A stretch of DNA of 64,000 nt from Cervus elaphus. Its lineage: Eukaryota > Chordata > Mammalia > Artiodactyla > Cervidae. Positions 1-9,247 of the stretch are shown here, piece by piece; the first letter of the stretch is position 1, and each line of letters opens with the position of its first letter. Below the pieces are notes generated by a model. The model had not been told where the DNA came from. It made no database searches and was given only the letters and a program-made list of their open reading frames with translations. The stretch is taken from NCBI RefSeq assembly GCF_910594005.1, contig NC_057845.1, positions 5,490,001 through 5,554,000 of the forward strand, in the 5' to 3' direction. Position numbers and translations under genes: made by a program.

Positions 1-327
1 GAAACTAAAGTACCATCTGATCCAGCAATCCCACTCCTAGGCATACCCTGAGGAAACCAAAATTGAAAAATACACAGTATCCCATTGCTCATTGCAGTAT
101 TATTTACAACAGGTAGAACATGGAAGCAACCTAGATGGCCATCGACAGATGAATGGATAAAGAAGTTGTGGTACGTACACATAATGGAATATTACTCAGC
201 CATAAAAAGGAATGCATTTGAGTCAGCTCTAATGAGGTGGATGAACCTAGAAACTATTATACAGAGTGAAGAAAGTCAGAAACAGAAAGATAAATATTGT
301 ATTCTAACACATATGTATGGAATCTAG
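1..327 (+). pseudogene. L1 ORF2p C-terminal fragment, broken
   Basis: The frame encodes the last ~108 residues of the L1 ORF2 protein, downstream of the reverse transcriptase. Motifs such as TWKQPRWPSTDEW and MEYYSAIKRNAF are diagnostic of this region. An in-frame TGA at 49-51 breaks it, and no upstream endonuclease or reverse transcriptase is present in the window, so it is non-functional. Confidence 0.8.
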
Positions 328-708
328 AAAAATGGTACTGAAGAGCTCATTTTCAGGGCAGCAGTGGAGAAACAGACATAGAGAATAGACTTATGGATGT
401 GGGGAGAGGGGAGGAGAGGGTGAGATGTATGGAGAGAGTAATATGGAAACTCACATTACCGTATGTAAAATAGAGAGCCAAGGGGAATTTGCTGTGTGTC
501 TCAGGAAACTCAAACAGGGGCTCTGTAACAACCTAGAGGGGTGGGGTGGGGGGAGATGGGAGGGAGGTTCAAAAGGGAAGGGATATATGCATTCTTGTGG
601 CTGATTCATATTGCAGTTTGACAGAAAACAACAAAATTCTTTAAAAATTATCCTTCCATTAAAAAATAAATACAAACAGAATTATTATACAATTAAAAAA
701 AAAAAAAC
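1..708 (+). mobile_element. L1 LINE 3' end, cut by window edge
   Basis: This is the 3' end of an artiodactyl L1. Frame 1 opens with a stretch reading DPAIPLLGIP that is typical of the L1 ORF2 C-terminus, is broken by a TGA at 49-51, and resumes to a stop at 325-327. A 3' UTR-like purine-rich stretch follows (about 400-600) and the element ends in an A-rich tail near 697-708. The 5' part lies outside the window. Confidence 0.85.
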
Positions 709-766
709 TGGAATTCATTCTGAGGGTGATAACTGTGTTCCATCTCCCATATACTGAAATCAGCAA

Positions 767-989
767 AGTGAAAGTGAAAGTCATTCAGTTGTGTCTGACT
801 CTTTGCGACCCCATGAACTGTAGCCTGCCAGGCTCCTCTGTCCAGAAATTCTCCAGGCAATGGAATTCTCCAGGCAAGAATACTGGAGACGGTAGCTCTC
901 TTCTCTAGGGGATCCTCCCAAGCCAGGGGTCGAACTCAGGTCTCCAGCATTGCACGTGGATTCTTTACCATCTGAGCCACCAGGAAAGC
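767..989 (-). mobile_element. Bov-tA SINE
   Basis: The minus strand reads as a tRNA-Glu-derived head, a BovA body and a tail. The flanks carry a 13-bp direct repeat CTGAAATCAGCAA at 754-766 and 990-1002, a clean target-site duplication that fixes both ends. Confidence 0.9.
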
Positions 990-1227
990 CTGAAATCAGC
1001 AAGGAGAAATATAAAATATATATCTTATATGCTTAAAGAAATAAAGGAGAGTATTGAAATTTAAAAGAAGTAACAAGGCACATTACAAAGGTCCAGAAAA
1101 AGTAATAAAATTCTGGATGTAAAAATATAATAATTGATATTGAGAACTCAAATGGTTGGGTTAAACAGCAGATTAGGCAGCTGAAGATGCAGACTGAGAA
1201 ATTTATTGATAGTGCATCAGAGAGAGT

Positions 1228-1325
1228 GGCATCATCGGCTCGATGGACATGACAGGGAAGTGGTGTGCTGCAGTCCGTGGGGTTGCAAAGAGTTGGACGC
1301 GACTGAATGACTGCACACAACAACA
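1228..1325 (+). mobile_element. BovB/Bov-A 3' tail fragment
   Basis: A ~100-bp stretch matches the 3' end shared by BovB and Bov-A (GTGTGCTGCAGTCCGTGGGG, then a GTTGGACGCGACTGA-like end) and finishes in a CAACAACAA tail. It is a heavily 5'-truncated insertion. Confidence 0.65.
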
Positions 1326-1396
1326 AGCAGAGAGAAACAAAAGATGGAAATAAGAAAGGTAAATGAAAGGATGTGGAAGACAGATTTGAAAGGTCT

Positions 1397-3478
1397 TCAG
1401 TTCAGTTCAGTTCAGTCGTTCAGTCGTGTCCGACTCTTTGTGATCCCATGAATCGCAGCACACCAGGCCTCCCTGTCCATCACCAACTCCTGGAGTTTAC
1501 CCAAACCCATGTCCACTGAGTCAGTGATGCCATCCAGCCATCTCATCCTCTGTCGTCCCCTTCTCCTCCTGCCCCCAATCCCTCTCAGCATCAGGGTCTT
1601 TTCCAATGAGTCAACTCTTCACATGAGGTGGCCAAAGTATTGGAGTTTCAGCTTCAGCATCAGTCCTTCCAATGAACAGCCAGGACTGATCTCCTTTAGG
1701 ATGGACTGGTTGGATCTCCTTGCAGTTCAAGGGACTCTCAAGAGTCGTCTCCAATACCACAGTTCAAAAGCATCAACTTTTCAGCACTCAGCTTTCTTCA
1801 CAGTCCAACTCTCACATCCATTCATGACCACGGGAAAAACCATAGCCTTGACAAGATGGACCTTTGTTGGCAAAGTAATGTCTCTGCTTTTTAATATGCT
1901 ATCCAGGTTGGTCATAACTTTCCTCCCAAGGAGTAAGCGTCTTTTGATTTCATGACTGCAGTCACCATCTGCAGTGATTTTGGAGCCCAAAAAAATAAAG
2001 TCTGACACTGTTTCCACTGTCTCCCCATCTATTTCCCATGAGGTGATGGGACCAGATGCCATGATCTTAGTTTTCTGAATGTTGAGCTTTAAGCCAACTT
2101 TTTCACTCTCCTCTTTCACTTTCATCAAGAGGCTGTTTAGTTCCTCTTCACTTTCTGCCGGAAGGGTGGTGTCATCTGCATATCTGAGGTTATTGATATT
2201 TCTCCCCAGCAATCTTGATTCCAGCTTGTGCTTCCAGCCCAGCATTTCTCATGATGTGCTCTGCATATAAGTTAAATAAGCAGGGTGACAATATACAGCC
2301 TTGATGTACTCCTTTTCCTATTTGGAACCAGTCTGTTGGTCCATGTCCAGTTCTAACTGTTGCTTTGTGACCTGCATACAGGTGTCTCAAGAGGCAGGTC
2401 AGGTGGTCTGGTATTCCCATCTCTTTCAGAATTTTCCACAGTTTATTGTGATCCACACAGTCGAAGGCTTTGGCGTAGTCAATAAAGCAGAAATAGATGT
2501 TTTTCTGGAACTCTTGCTTTTCGATGATCCAGTGGATATTGGCAATTTGATCTCTGGTTCCTCTGTCTTTTCTAAAACCAGCTTGAACATCTGGAAGTTC
2601 TCAGTTCACGTATTGCTGAAGCCTGGCTTGGAGAATTTTGAGCATTACTTTACTAGTGTGTGAGATGAGTGCAATTGTGTGGTAGTTTGAGCATTCTTTG
2701 AGATTGCCTTTCTTAGGGATTGGAATGAAAACTGACATTTTCCAGTCCTGTGGCCACTGCTGAGTTTTCCAAATTTGCTGGTATATTGAGTGCAGCACTT
2801 TCACAGCATCATCTTTCAGGATTTGAAATAGCTCAACTGGAATTCAATCACCTCCACTAGCTTTGTTCATAGTGATGCTTTCTAAGGCCCACTTGACTTC
2901 ACATTCCAGGATGTCTGGCTCTAGGTGAGTGATCACACCATCGTGATTATCTGGGTCATGAAGATCTTTTTTGTATAGTTCTTCTGTGTATTCTTGCCAT
3001 CTCTTCTTAATATCTTCTGCTTCTATTGTTAGGTCAATACCATTTCTGTCCTTTATTGAGCCCATTTTTGCATGAAGTGTTCCCTTGGTATCTCTAATTT
3101 TCTTGAAGAGATCTGTAGTCTTTCCCATTCTGTTGTTTTCCTCTATTTCTTTGCATTGATCGCTGAGGAAGGCTTTCTTATCTCTCCTTGCTGTTCTTTG
3201 GAACTCTGAATTCAAATGGGAATATCTTTCCTTTTCTCCTTTGCATCTTGCTTCTCTTCATTTCACAGCTATTTGTAAGGCCTCCTCAGACAACCATTTT
3301 GCCTTTTTACATTTCTTTTCCATGGGGATGGTCTTGATCTCTGTCTCCTGTACAATGTCACGAACCTCTGTCCTTAGTTCATCAGGCTTTCTGTCTATCA
3401 GATATAGTCCCTTAAATCTATTTCTCACTTCCATTGTATAGTCATAAGGGATTTGATTTAGGTCATACCTGAATGGTG
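1397..3478 (-). mobile_element. BovB (RTE) LINE, 5'-truncated
   Basis: The left edge is the antisense of the BovB 3' end (repeated TTCAG units at 1397-1417). About 2.1 kb follow through the RNase-free RTE C-terminal region, the reverse transcriptase and the linker after the endonuclease. The endonuclease domain is missing. BovB is an RTE-clade non-LTR retrotransposon abundant in ruminants and thought to have entered them horizontally. I saw no clear target-site duplication. Confidence 0.9.
1781..3215 (-). pseudogene. BovB reverse transcriptase pseudogene
   Basis: This is the decayed RTE reverse transcriptase frame. Pieces can be read in order on the minus strand: 3215-2844 (linker, with KKRWQEYTEELYK), 2804-2601 (early RT, WPQDWKMSVFIPIPKKGN), 2456-2190 (middle RT, with FQIGKGVHQGCILSPCLFN) and 2245-1781 (palm, where the catalytic YADD is retained, followed by the C-terminal region with KVHLVKAMVFPVVM). 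Frameshifts and stops separate the pieces, and the stretch between 2460 and 2600 that should hold the first catalytic aspartate is out of frame. No complete protein is encoded. Confidence 0.85.
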
Positions 3479-3505
3479 GTCTTACAGGGGTTTAATCAAA
3501 AAGAG

Positions 3506-3704
3506 GCTTCCCTGGTGGCTCAGCTGGTAAAGAATCCGTCTGCAATGCAGGAGACCTGGGTTTGATCCCTTAGTTAGGAAGATTCCCTGGAGAAAGGAAA
3601 AGCTATCCACTCCAGTATTCTGGCCTGGAGAATTCCATGGACTGTATAGTCCATGGGGTTGCAAAGTGTTGGACATGATTGAGTGACTTTCACTTTTCAC
3701 TTTT
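3506..3704 (+). mobile_element. Bov-tA SINE
   Basis: The tRNA-derived head GCTTCCCTGGTGGCTCAG begins at 3506. The BovA body follows and the tail CACTTTTCACTTTT ends near 3704. Similar flanks (TCAAAAAGAG and TCAAAAGGAG) look like a slightly diverged target-site duplication. Confidence 0.88.
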
Positions 3705-3719
3705 AGTCAAAAGGAGAGT

Positions 3720-4200
3720 TCAGAGCGAAGAATGAAGATGCAACACTTCAAGAGAGGATGGCTCAGAATTTCCTCCAAACAATGACAGATGAATGAGCAG
3801 ATCCAGGAAACTCAATGTGTCCCTTTTTATGAAAAAGAAGACTTTGTACTTTCTACTTGGTGAAACACTAAGACAAAGAGAAGATTTTAAATGAGAAAAT
3901 ACACATTACCTGGTAAAAGCATGATAATTAGATTGACAACTGACTTCTCAAAATCAAAAATAGAAGCAAGACAACATTATATGGTATCTTCAAAATTCTG
4001 AAAGAAACCATTGTCAGTCTAGAATCATAGAACTAACTTGATACAGTCTATGAGGAGAATATTTATTAGTAACTTTAAAGAATATAATTCAGGAAGAAAA
4101 GAAATTCACCCAGAAGGAAAATCCAGAATATGATAAGAAATGAAATAGAGAAAAATAAAAATGTAAATGTTTGGATAAACCTAAGGAAACAACAAATTTA
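3720..4200 (+). mobile_element. HAL1/old L1 remnant
   Basis: A diverged A-rich stretch contains a line similar to a common mammalian HAL1/L1 segment (GACTTCTCA..., then GCAAGACAACATTATATGGT, then TCTTCAAAATTCTGAAAGAA). It has no reading frame. The assignment is by eye and the family is uncertain. Confidence 0.45.
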
Positions 4201-4229
4201 ACAATGTCTAAGTTCTTCAAAACTGTCTT

Positions 4230-4430
4230 GACTTTTTGATCCCTCTGCACTTCTATACAAATTTTAGAATAACTTGTTAATTTCCAGGGAAAAAACTTGC
4301 TAGGATTTTTATTGGATCAATTTGGAGATAGTTGATATCTTTATAATGTTGTATCTTTCCATCCAGAAACATGATCTGTCTCTTTACTTACTAATAAGTA
4401 TTAGTTAGTAATATGGTATTAACAACAATG
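4230..4430 (-). mobile_element. Old L1 ORF2 fragment
   Basis: The stretch resembles antisense old L1 around the reverse transcriptase (ATTTTAGAATAACTTG, TTTTTATTGGATCAATTTG, CCATCCAGAAACATG). It is interrupted by the younger L1-A insertion at 4434 and appears to continue at about 5675. Confidence 0.55.
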
Positions 4431-4433
4431 TTT

Positions 4434-5512
4434 TTTTTTTTTTAAATTTTTTTATTAGTTGGAGGCTAATTACTTCACAACATTTCAGTGGGTTTTGTCA
4501 TACATTGATATGAATCAGCCATAGATTTACACGTATTCCCCATCCCGATCCCCCCTCCCACCTCCCTCTCCACCCGATTCCTCTGGGTCTTCCCAGTGCA
4601 CCAGGCCCGAGAACTTGTCTCATGCATCCCACCTGGGCTGGTGATCTGTTTCACCATAGATAGTATACATGCTGTTCTTTTGAAACATCCCACCCTCACC
4701 TTCTCCCACAGAGTTCAAAAGTCTGTTCTGTATTTCTGCGTCTCTTTTTCTGTTTTGCATATAGGGTTATCGTTACCATCTTTCTAAATTCCATATATAT
4801 GTGTTAGTATGCTGTAATGTTCTTTATCTTTCTGGCTTACTTCACTCTGTATAATGGGCTCCAGTTTCATCCATCTCATTAGGACTGATTCAAATGAATT
4901 CTTTTTAACAGCTGAGTAATATTCCATGGTGTATATGTACCACAGCTTCCTTATCCATTCATCTGCTGATGAGCATCTAGGTTGCTTCCATGTCCTGGCT
5001 ATTATAAACAGTGCTGCGATGAACATTGGGGTGCACGTGTCTCTTTCAGATCTGGTTTCCTCAGTGTGTATGCCCAGAAGTGGGATTGCTGGGTCATATG
5101 GCAGTTCTATTTCCAGTTTTTTAAGGAATCTCCACACTGTTTTCCATAGTGGCTGTACTAGTTTGCATTCCCACCAACAGTGTAAGAGGGTTCCCTTTTC
5201 TCCACACCCTCTCCAGCATTTATTGCTTGTAGACTTTTGGATAGCAGCCATCCTGACTGGCGAGTAATGGTACCTCATTGTGGTTTTGATTTGCATTTCT
5301 CTGATAATGAGTGATGTTGAGCATCTTTTCATGTGTTTGTTAGCCATCTGTATGTCTTCTTTGGAGAAATGTCTGTTTAGTTCTCTGGCCCATTTTTTGA
5401 TTGGGTCATTTATTTTTCTGGAATTGAGCTGCAGGAGTTGCTTGTATATTTTTGAGATTAATCCTTTGTCTGTTTCTTCATTTGCTATTATTTTCTCCCA
5501 ATCTGACAGCTG
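4434..5512 (-). mobile_element. Young artiodactyl L1 (L1-A), 5'-truncated, with TSD
   Basis: A minus-strand L1 3' end has its T-rich tail at 4431-4455 on the plus strand, a 3' UTR (to ~4783) and the ORF2 C-terminus. It ends at 5512. The direct repeat AACAACAATGTTTT occurs at 4421-4434 and 5513-5526, a 14-bp target-site duplication ending in TTTT as expected for L1 endonuclease. This copy keeps both flanks, unlike the copy starting at 9248. Confidence 0.92.
4784..5347 (-). pseudogene. L1 ORF2p C-terminal domain fragment (open, 187 codons)
   Basis: An uninterrupted 187-codon frame encodes the C-terminal part of L1 ORF2 protein, downstream of the reverse transcriptase. A cysteine-rich stretch CWRGCGEKGTLLHCWWEC near residues 43-60 is the conserved C-terminal Cys motif, and DPAIPLLGI and TMEYYSAVKKNSF follow. 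The endonuclease and reverse transcriptase are absent through 5' truncation, so the open frame reflects a young insertion rather than function. Confidence 0.85.
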
Positions 5513-5526
5513 AACAACAATGTTTT

Positions 5527-5668
5527 ATGTTGTTACTCAGTTGCTAAATCCTGTCCTACTCTGCGATCTCATGGACTGCAGCACACCAGGCTCCTCTGTC
5601 CTCCACTGTCTCCAGGAGTTTGTTCAAATCCATGTCCATTGAGTTGGTGATACTATCTAACTACCTCA
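5527..5668 (-). mobile_element. BovB 3' tail fragment with TSD
   Basis: An antisense BovB 3' end (GTTGTTACTCAGTTGCTAAA ... CATGTCCATTGAGTTGGTGA) of about 140 bp. It is flanked by CAATGTTTTATG at about 5518-5529 and 5671-5682. L1-A later inserted into the left copy of this duplication. It is repeated at 10414-10555. Confidence 0.75.
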
Positions 5669-5790
5669 TCCAATGTTTTATGGTTATGTGTAAAATTTTT
5701 TTCTAGATTTATTTCCCACAATTTTGATTTTTCGATGTTTTTGTAAATGATGGTTTAAAAACTTTCCTTTCTAACTGTTCACTCTTTTTA

Positions 5791-5905
5791 AAAAAAGTTT
5801 GTCTATTTATTTGGGTGTACTAGGTCGTAGTTATGGGCATGTGGATCCAGCTCCCTGACCAGGGATTGAGCCCAGGCCCCCTGTGTTGGGAGAATGCATT
5901 GGACT
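5791..5905 (-). mobile_element. CHR-type tRNA-Glu SINE
   Basis: The antisense body GCTCCCTGACCAGGGATTGA and CCCCTGTGTTGGGAGAATGC identifies an artiodactyl CHR SINE. Its left flank GTTCACTCTTTT (5778-5789) matches the right flank ATTCACTCTTTT (5906-5917), giving a target-site duplication. Confidence 0.75.
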
Positions 5906-5945
5906 ATTCACTCTTTTGTATAGATATTCACTCTTTTGTATAGAT
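5906..5945. repeat. Perfect 20-bp tandem duplication
   Basis: ATTCACTCTTTTGTATAGAT occurs at 5906-5925 and again directly at 5926-5945. The unit includes the right target-site duplication of the neighbouring SINE, so it arose after or with that insertion. The same pair is present in copy 2 at 10793-10832. Confidence 0.9.
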
Positions 5946-6707
5946 ATGCAATTGATTTTTCTAAGGTGACATTGTATCCAATAATTTCAATTATTTGTGT
6001 GTCTGATTACAAGTTTTATGGAGCTTTCTATACACAAAATCATGTAATTATGCTAAATAGGAATAATGACAATTTTAATTTCTTCCTTTCCAATTCCTAC
6101 ATTTTTTCCTTCCATTTTGCATTGGCTAGAATCTCCAGTAGAATATAATGAGAAATGGGGAAAATAAGTATTCTCACTTTATTCTTTATCTCAGGTGGGA
6201 AGCTTTCAGTTATTCACCATCAATATCATATTTGATGTAAGATTATTTTTTATAAAATATAACCTTATCAAATCCAGAAAGGTCTATTCCAAGTTTATTA
6301 AAATTTTGATTATGAATGGATATGACATTCATCAGATGCTTTACTGCATCTATCATATGGTCATATAAAAATTTATCTTATTTATTCTATTAATATTATA
6401 TTTATTAAGTAATTTTTAATTTGAAGCTAGCAGCAATGGTTATCTGAAATAAATACAACTTGATCATGAATAATTATCCTTTTTATTTATCATTGAATCT
6501 GACTTACTAGTATCTTGTTTAGAATGTTTGCATGTTTTTCTGATTTTTTTCTCTCAAACCAGGGCAAAAGATTTACTGTAGAAGTGACCTGATATTTTAG
6601 TTACAATTTTTTTCTTGTGGTGAGATCTTGTAAGAGCTACTTTCTTAGTAACTTTCAAATAAGTAATACAGCATCTATTTCTATTTAATAATGTATTTAT
6701 AAGTAAT

Positions 6708-7224
6708 AGCATATTAAAAAGCAGAGACATCACTTTGCCAATAAAATGATATATAGTGACTGCATATCTGTATAGTCAAAGCTATGTTTTTTCCAGTAGT
6801 CACATGTGGATGTGAGTGTTGGACCATAAAGAAGACTGAGTACCAAATAATTGATGCTTTCAAACTGTGGTGCTAGAGAAGACTCTTGAGAGTCCCTTGG
6901 ACAGCAAGGAGATCAAACCAGTCAATCCTAAAGGAACTCAACCCCAATATTCATTGGAAGTACTGATGCTGAAGCTGAAGCTCCAATACATTGGCCACCT
7001 GATGTGAAGAACTGACTCATTTGAAAAGACCCTGATGCTGGGAAATATTGAAGGCAGGAGAAGAAGGGAATGACAGAGGATGAGATGGTTAGATGGCATC
7101 ACCAACTTGATGGACATGAATTTGAGCAAGCTCCAGGAGTTGGTGATGGACAGGGAAGCCTGGCATGCTGCAGTTCATGGGGTCACAAAACGTTGGACAT
7201 GACTGAGCAACTGAACTGAACTGA
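6708..7224 (+). mobile_element. BovB LINE 3' end
   Basis: A BovB 3' fragment begins in CATATTAAAAAGCAGAGACA and ends in TGAACTGAACTGA at 7224. It covers the C-terminal coding region and the 3' UTR and has many stops. It is repeated at 11595-12111. Confidence 0.88.
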
Positions 7225-7365
7225 TGTTTGTTCTATTTTTTGAGGAACCTCCACATTATTTGCCACAGTGGCTGCTCCAATTTACATTCCTACTAATAAT
7301 GCATAACTGTTCCCTTTTCTCCACATCCTTACTTGTTATTTCTTATTTTTTAAAAAATAATAGCC
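7225..7365 (-). mobile_element. Old L1 ORF2 C-terminal fragment
   Basis: Antisense L1 (CCACAGTGGCTGCTCCAATT ... CCCTTTTCTCCACATCC). The BovB at 7366-8046 is inserted in it, since the L1 continues in register at 8047. Confidence 0.7.
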
Positions 7366-8046
7366 ATTCAGAAAACTAAGATCATGGCATCCAGTCCCAT
7401 CACTTCATGGCAAATAGATGGAGAAATAGTGGAAACAGTGGCTGACTTTATTTCTGGGGGCTCCAAAATCACTGCAGATGGTGATTGCAGCCATGAAATT
7501 AAAAAAAAAAAAAATGCTTACTCCTTGGAAGAAAAGCTGTGACCAACATAGACAGCGTATTTAAAAGCAGAGACATTACTTTGTCAACAAAGGTCCATCT
7601 AGTCAAGGCTATGGTTTTTCCAGTAGTCATGTATGGATGTGAGAGTTGGACTATAAGGAAAGCTGAGTGTCGAAGAATTGATGCTGTGGTGTTGGAGAAG
7701 ACTCTTGAGAGTCCCTTGGACTGCAAGGAGATCCAACCAGTCCATCCTAAAGGAAATCAGTACTGAATATTCATTGGAAGGACTGATGCTGAAGCTGAAA
7801 CTCCAATACTTAGTCCACCTGATTCGAAGAGCTGACTCATTTGAAAAGACCCTGATGCTGGGAAAGATTGAGGGCAGGAGGACAAGGGGACAACAGAGGC
7901 TGAGAAGGTTGGATGGCATCACCGATTCAATGGACATGGGTTTGGGGAGACTTCGGCAGTTGGTGATGGACAGGGAGGCCTGGCGTGCTGCAGTTCATGG
8001 GGTCACAAAGAGTCGGATTTGACTGAGCAACTGAACTGAACTGAGC
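7366..8046 (+). mobile_element. BovB LINE 3' end with internal A-run
   Basis: A ~680-bp BovB 3' fragment starts in CATTCAGAAAACTAAGATCA and ends in TGAACTGAACTGA. A run of A at about 7500-7514 lies inside the former coding region. The frame at 7539-7766 (KVHLVKAMVFPVVM) is the C-terminal region after the reverse transcriptase. It is repeated at 12253-12933. Confidence 0.88.
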
Positions 8047-9036
8047 TAATTCTAATGGGTGTGAGGTGACATCTCATTATGGTTTTGATTTGCACTTCCG
8101 TGATGGTTAGTGATGTTGAGCATCTTCATCTTTGGCCATCTGTGTGTCTTTTTTGGAAAAATGTCTATTTAGGCTCTGTCTACATTTTAGTTGGGTTGTT
8201 TTCTTGCTGTTCAGTTGTATGAATTCCTTATATATTGTGGCTATTAATTCCTTATCAGATATATGATGCAAATATTTCCTTCTGTCTTGTAGGTAGCCTT
8301 TTCATTTTATTAGTAGTTTCCTTTGCTGTGGAAATCTTTTTAGTGTGATATAGCCCCACTTGTTTATTTTTGCTTTTGCTGCCTTTGCTTTAGCTTCCCA
8401 GGTGGCACTAGTGGTAAAGAACTCACCTGCCACTGCAGGAGACGCGGGTTTGAAGATACCTAGGTCAGGAAGATCCCCTGGAGGAGGGCATAGCCACCCA
8501 CTCCAGTATTCTTGCCTGGAGAATCCCATGGACAGAGGAGCATGGTGGGCTACAGTCCATAGAGCTGCAAAGAGTTGGACACAACTGAAGCGACTTACCA
8601 TACCTTTGCTTTAGTATCTAATCCAAAAAATCGTTGCCAAGACTGAAGTCAAGGAAATCACCACCTATGTTTTTCTCTAGGAGTTTTGTGGTTTCAGGTT
8701 TTACATTCAAGTCTTTAATCCATTTTGAGTTGATTTTTGTGTAAGAAGTTGTTCATTCTTTCGCATGTGGCTGTCCAGTTGTCCAGTACATTTATTGAAG
8801 ACATGGTCCTTTCTCACTGTACATTCTTGGCTTCCTTGTTATAAATTAACTGACCTTTTATCAATTGAGAAATACTGCTCTTTATCTCTAGTAATGCTTC
8901 TTGATTGAAAGACTACCTTGTTTGATAGGTAAGTCAATTATTTTAGTTGCTGTTTGCATAGCATACTTTTCATCTTTTTACTTTCAGTATTCTTAGAAGA
9001 ATATATAGTTTTATATTCAAGGTATCTTGTAAGCAG
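8047..9036 (-). mobile_element. Old L1 ORF2, minus strand, SINE-interrupted
   Basis: Antisense L1 continues from 7365. It passes through the region after the reverse transcriptase (GTGTGAGGTGACATCTCATT), is interrupted by the Bov-tA at 8394-8602, and resumes (GTTTTACATTCAAGTCTTTAATCC). It then seems to jump to the endonuclease/linker part (TAATGCTTCTTGATTGAAAG), which suggests an internal deletion near 8865. Confidence 0.7.
8394..8602 (+). mobile_element. Bov-tA SINE with TSD
   Basis: The head CTTCCCAGGTGGCACTAGTG starts after CCTTTGCTTTAG (8382-8393), which is repeated at 8603-8614. It sits within old antisense L1 and is duplicated at 13281-13489. Confidence 0.92.
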
Positions 9037-9101
9037 TATGTATATATATATATGTATGTATATGTGTATATATATATATACACACACACACACATATATA
9101 T
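9037..9101. repeat. AT/CA microsatellite
   Basis: Alternating TATATG and TATA tracts followed by (CA)n. The same array of the same length stands at 13924-13988, which supports a very recent origin of the duplication because such arrays mutate quickly. Confidence 0.9.
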
Positions 9102-9134
9102 TAAAAATCCAGTATGACAAACTTTGCTACTTTC

Positions 9135-9154
9135 TTTTTTTTTTTTTTTTTTTT
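9135..9154. repeat. Poly-T: distal poly(A) tail of L1-B
   Basis: Twenty T residues begin at the exact point where copy 1 ends. In copy 2 the equivalent position (14021/14022) runs on without interruption. This fits the outer poly(A) tail of a minus-strand L1-type insertion at TTTC/AAAT, an acceptable L1 endonuclease site. Confidence 0.75.
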
Positions 9155-9247
9155 GTGTAATACAGTTTTATTAAAGTATAAAAGGGATAAAGGAATCTTC
9201 TGATGTACACACATCAGAAGGGGGCAGAAAGAGTGCCCCCTTGCTAG
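9155..9247 (-). mobile_element. 3'-extension of L1-B with poly(A) signal and hairpins
   Basis: A 93-bp non-L1 segment lies between two T-rich tracts. On the minus strand it ends with AATAAA (9172-9167) 12 bases before the poly(A) tail. It holds two inverted repeats: a perfect 10-bp stem CTTCTGATGT/ACATCAGAAG (9197-9220) and a 7-bp stem GGGGGCA/TGCCCCC (9220-9240). This is the layout of an L1 3' transduction, where transcription ran past the L1 signal to a downstream one. From memory the segment resembles the R region of a ruminant endogenous retrovirus LTR; this is unverified. Confidence 0.6.

Larger units (their letters stand above)
5675..6705 (-). mobile_element. Old L1 ORF2 fragment
   Basis: Diverged antisense L1 reverse transcriptase region: after the SINE at 5791-5905 it reads GATATGCAATTGATTTTTC, then TTCTTCCTTTCCAATTCC and GGGGAAAATAAGTATTCTCA. 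There is no open frame. It is repeated at 10562-11592. Confidence 0.55.
4441..9134. repeat. Tandem duplication, copy 1 (~4.7 kb)
   Basis: This block is repeated in the same orientation at 9328-14021 with a constant offset of 4887 bp. By eye I count 13 single-base differences between 4533 and 5233 and one (5994 versus 10881) in the remaining ~3.9 kb, with no length change even in the internal AT/CA microsatellite and the A-run. Copy 1 contains L1-A, a BovB tail, a CHR SINE, two BovB 3' pieces, old L1 sequence and a Bov-tA. Confidence 0.93.

Noticed and set aside
4784..5347. A 187-codon open frame that could be taken for a gene (also 9671-10234).
   Set aside because: It is the C-terminal remnant of L1 ORF2 in a 5'-truncated insertion, with no endonuclease, reverse transcriptase or promoter.
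8393..8602. tRNA genes at the many tRNA-like SINE heads.
   Set aside because: These are tRNA-Glu-derived SINE heads with decayed arms and SINE bodies attached, not free-standing tRNA genes.
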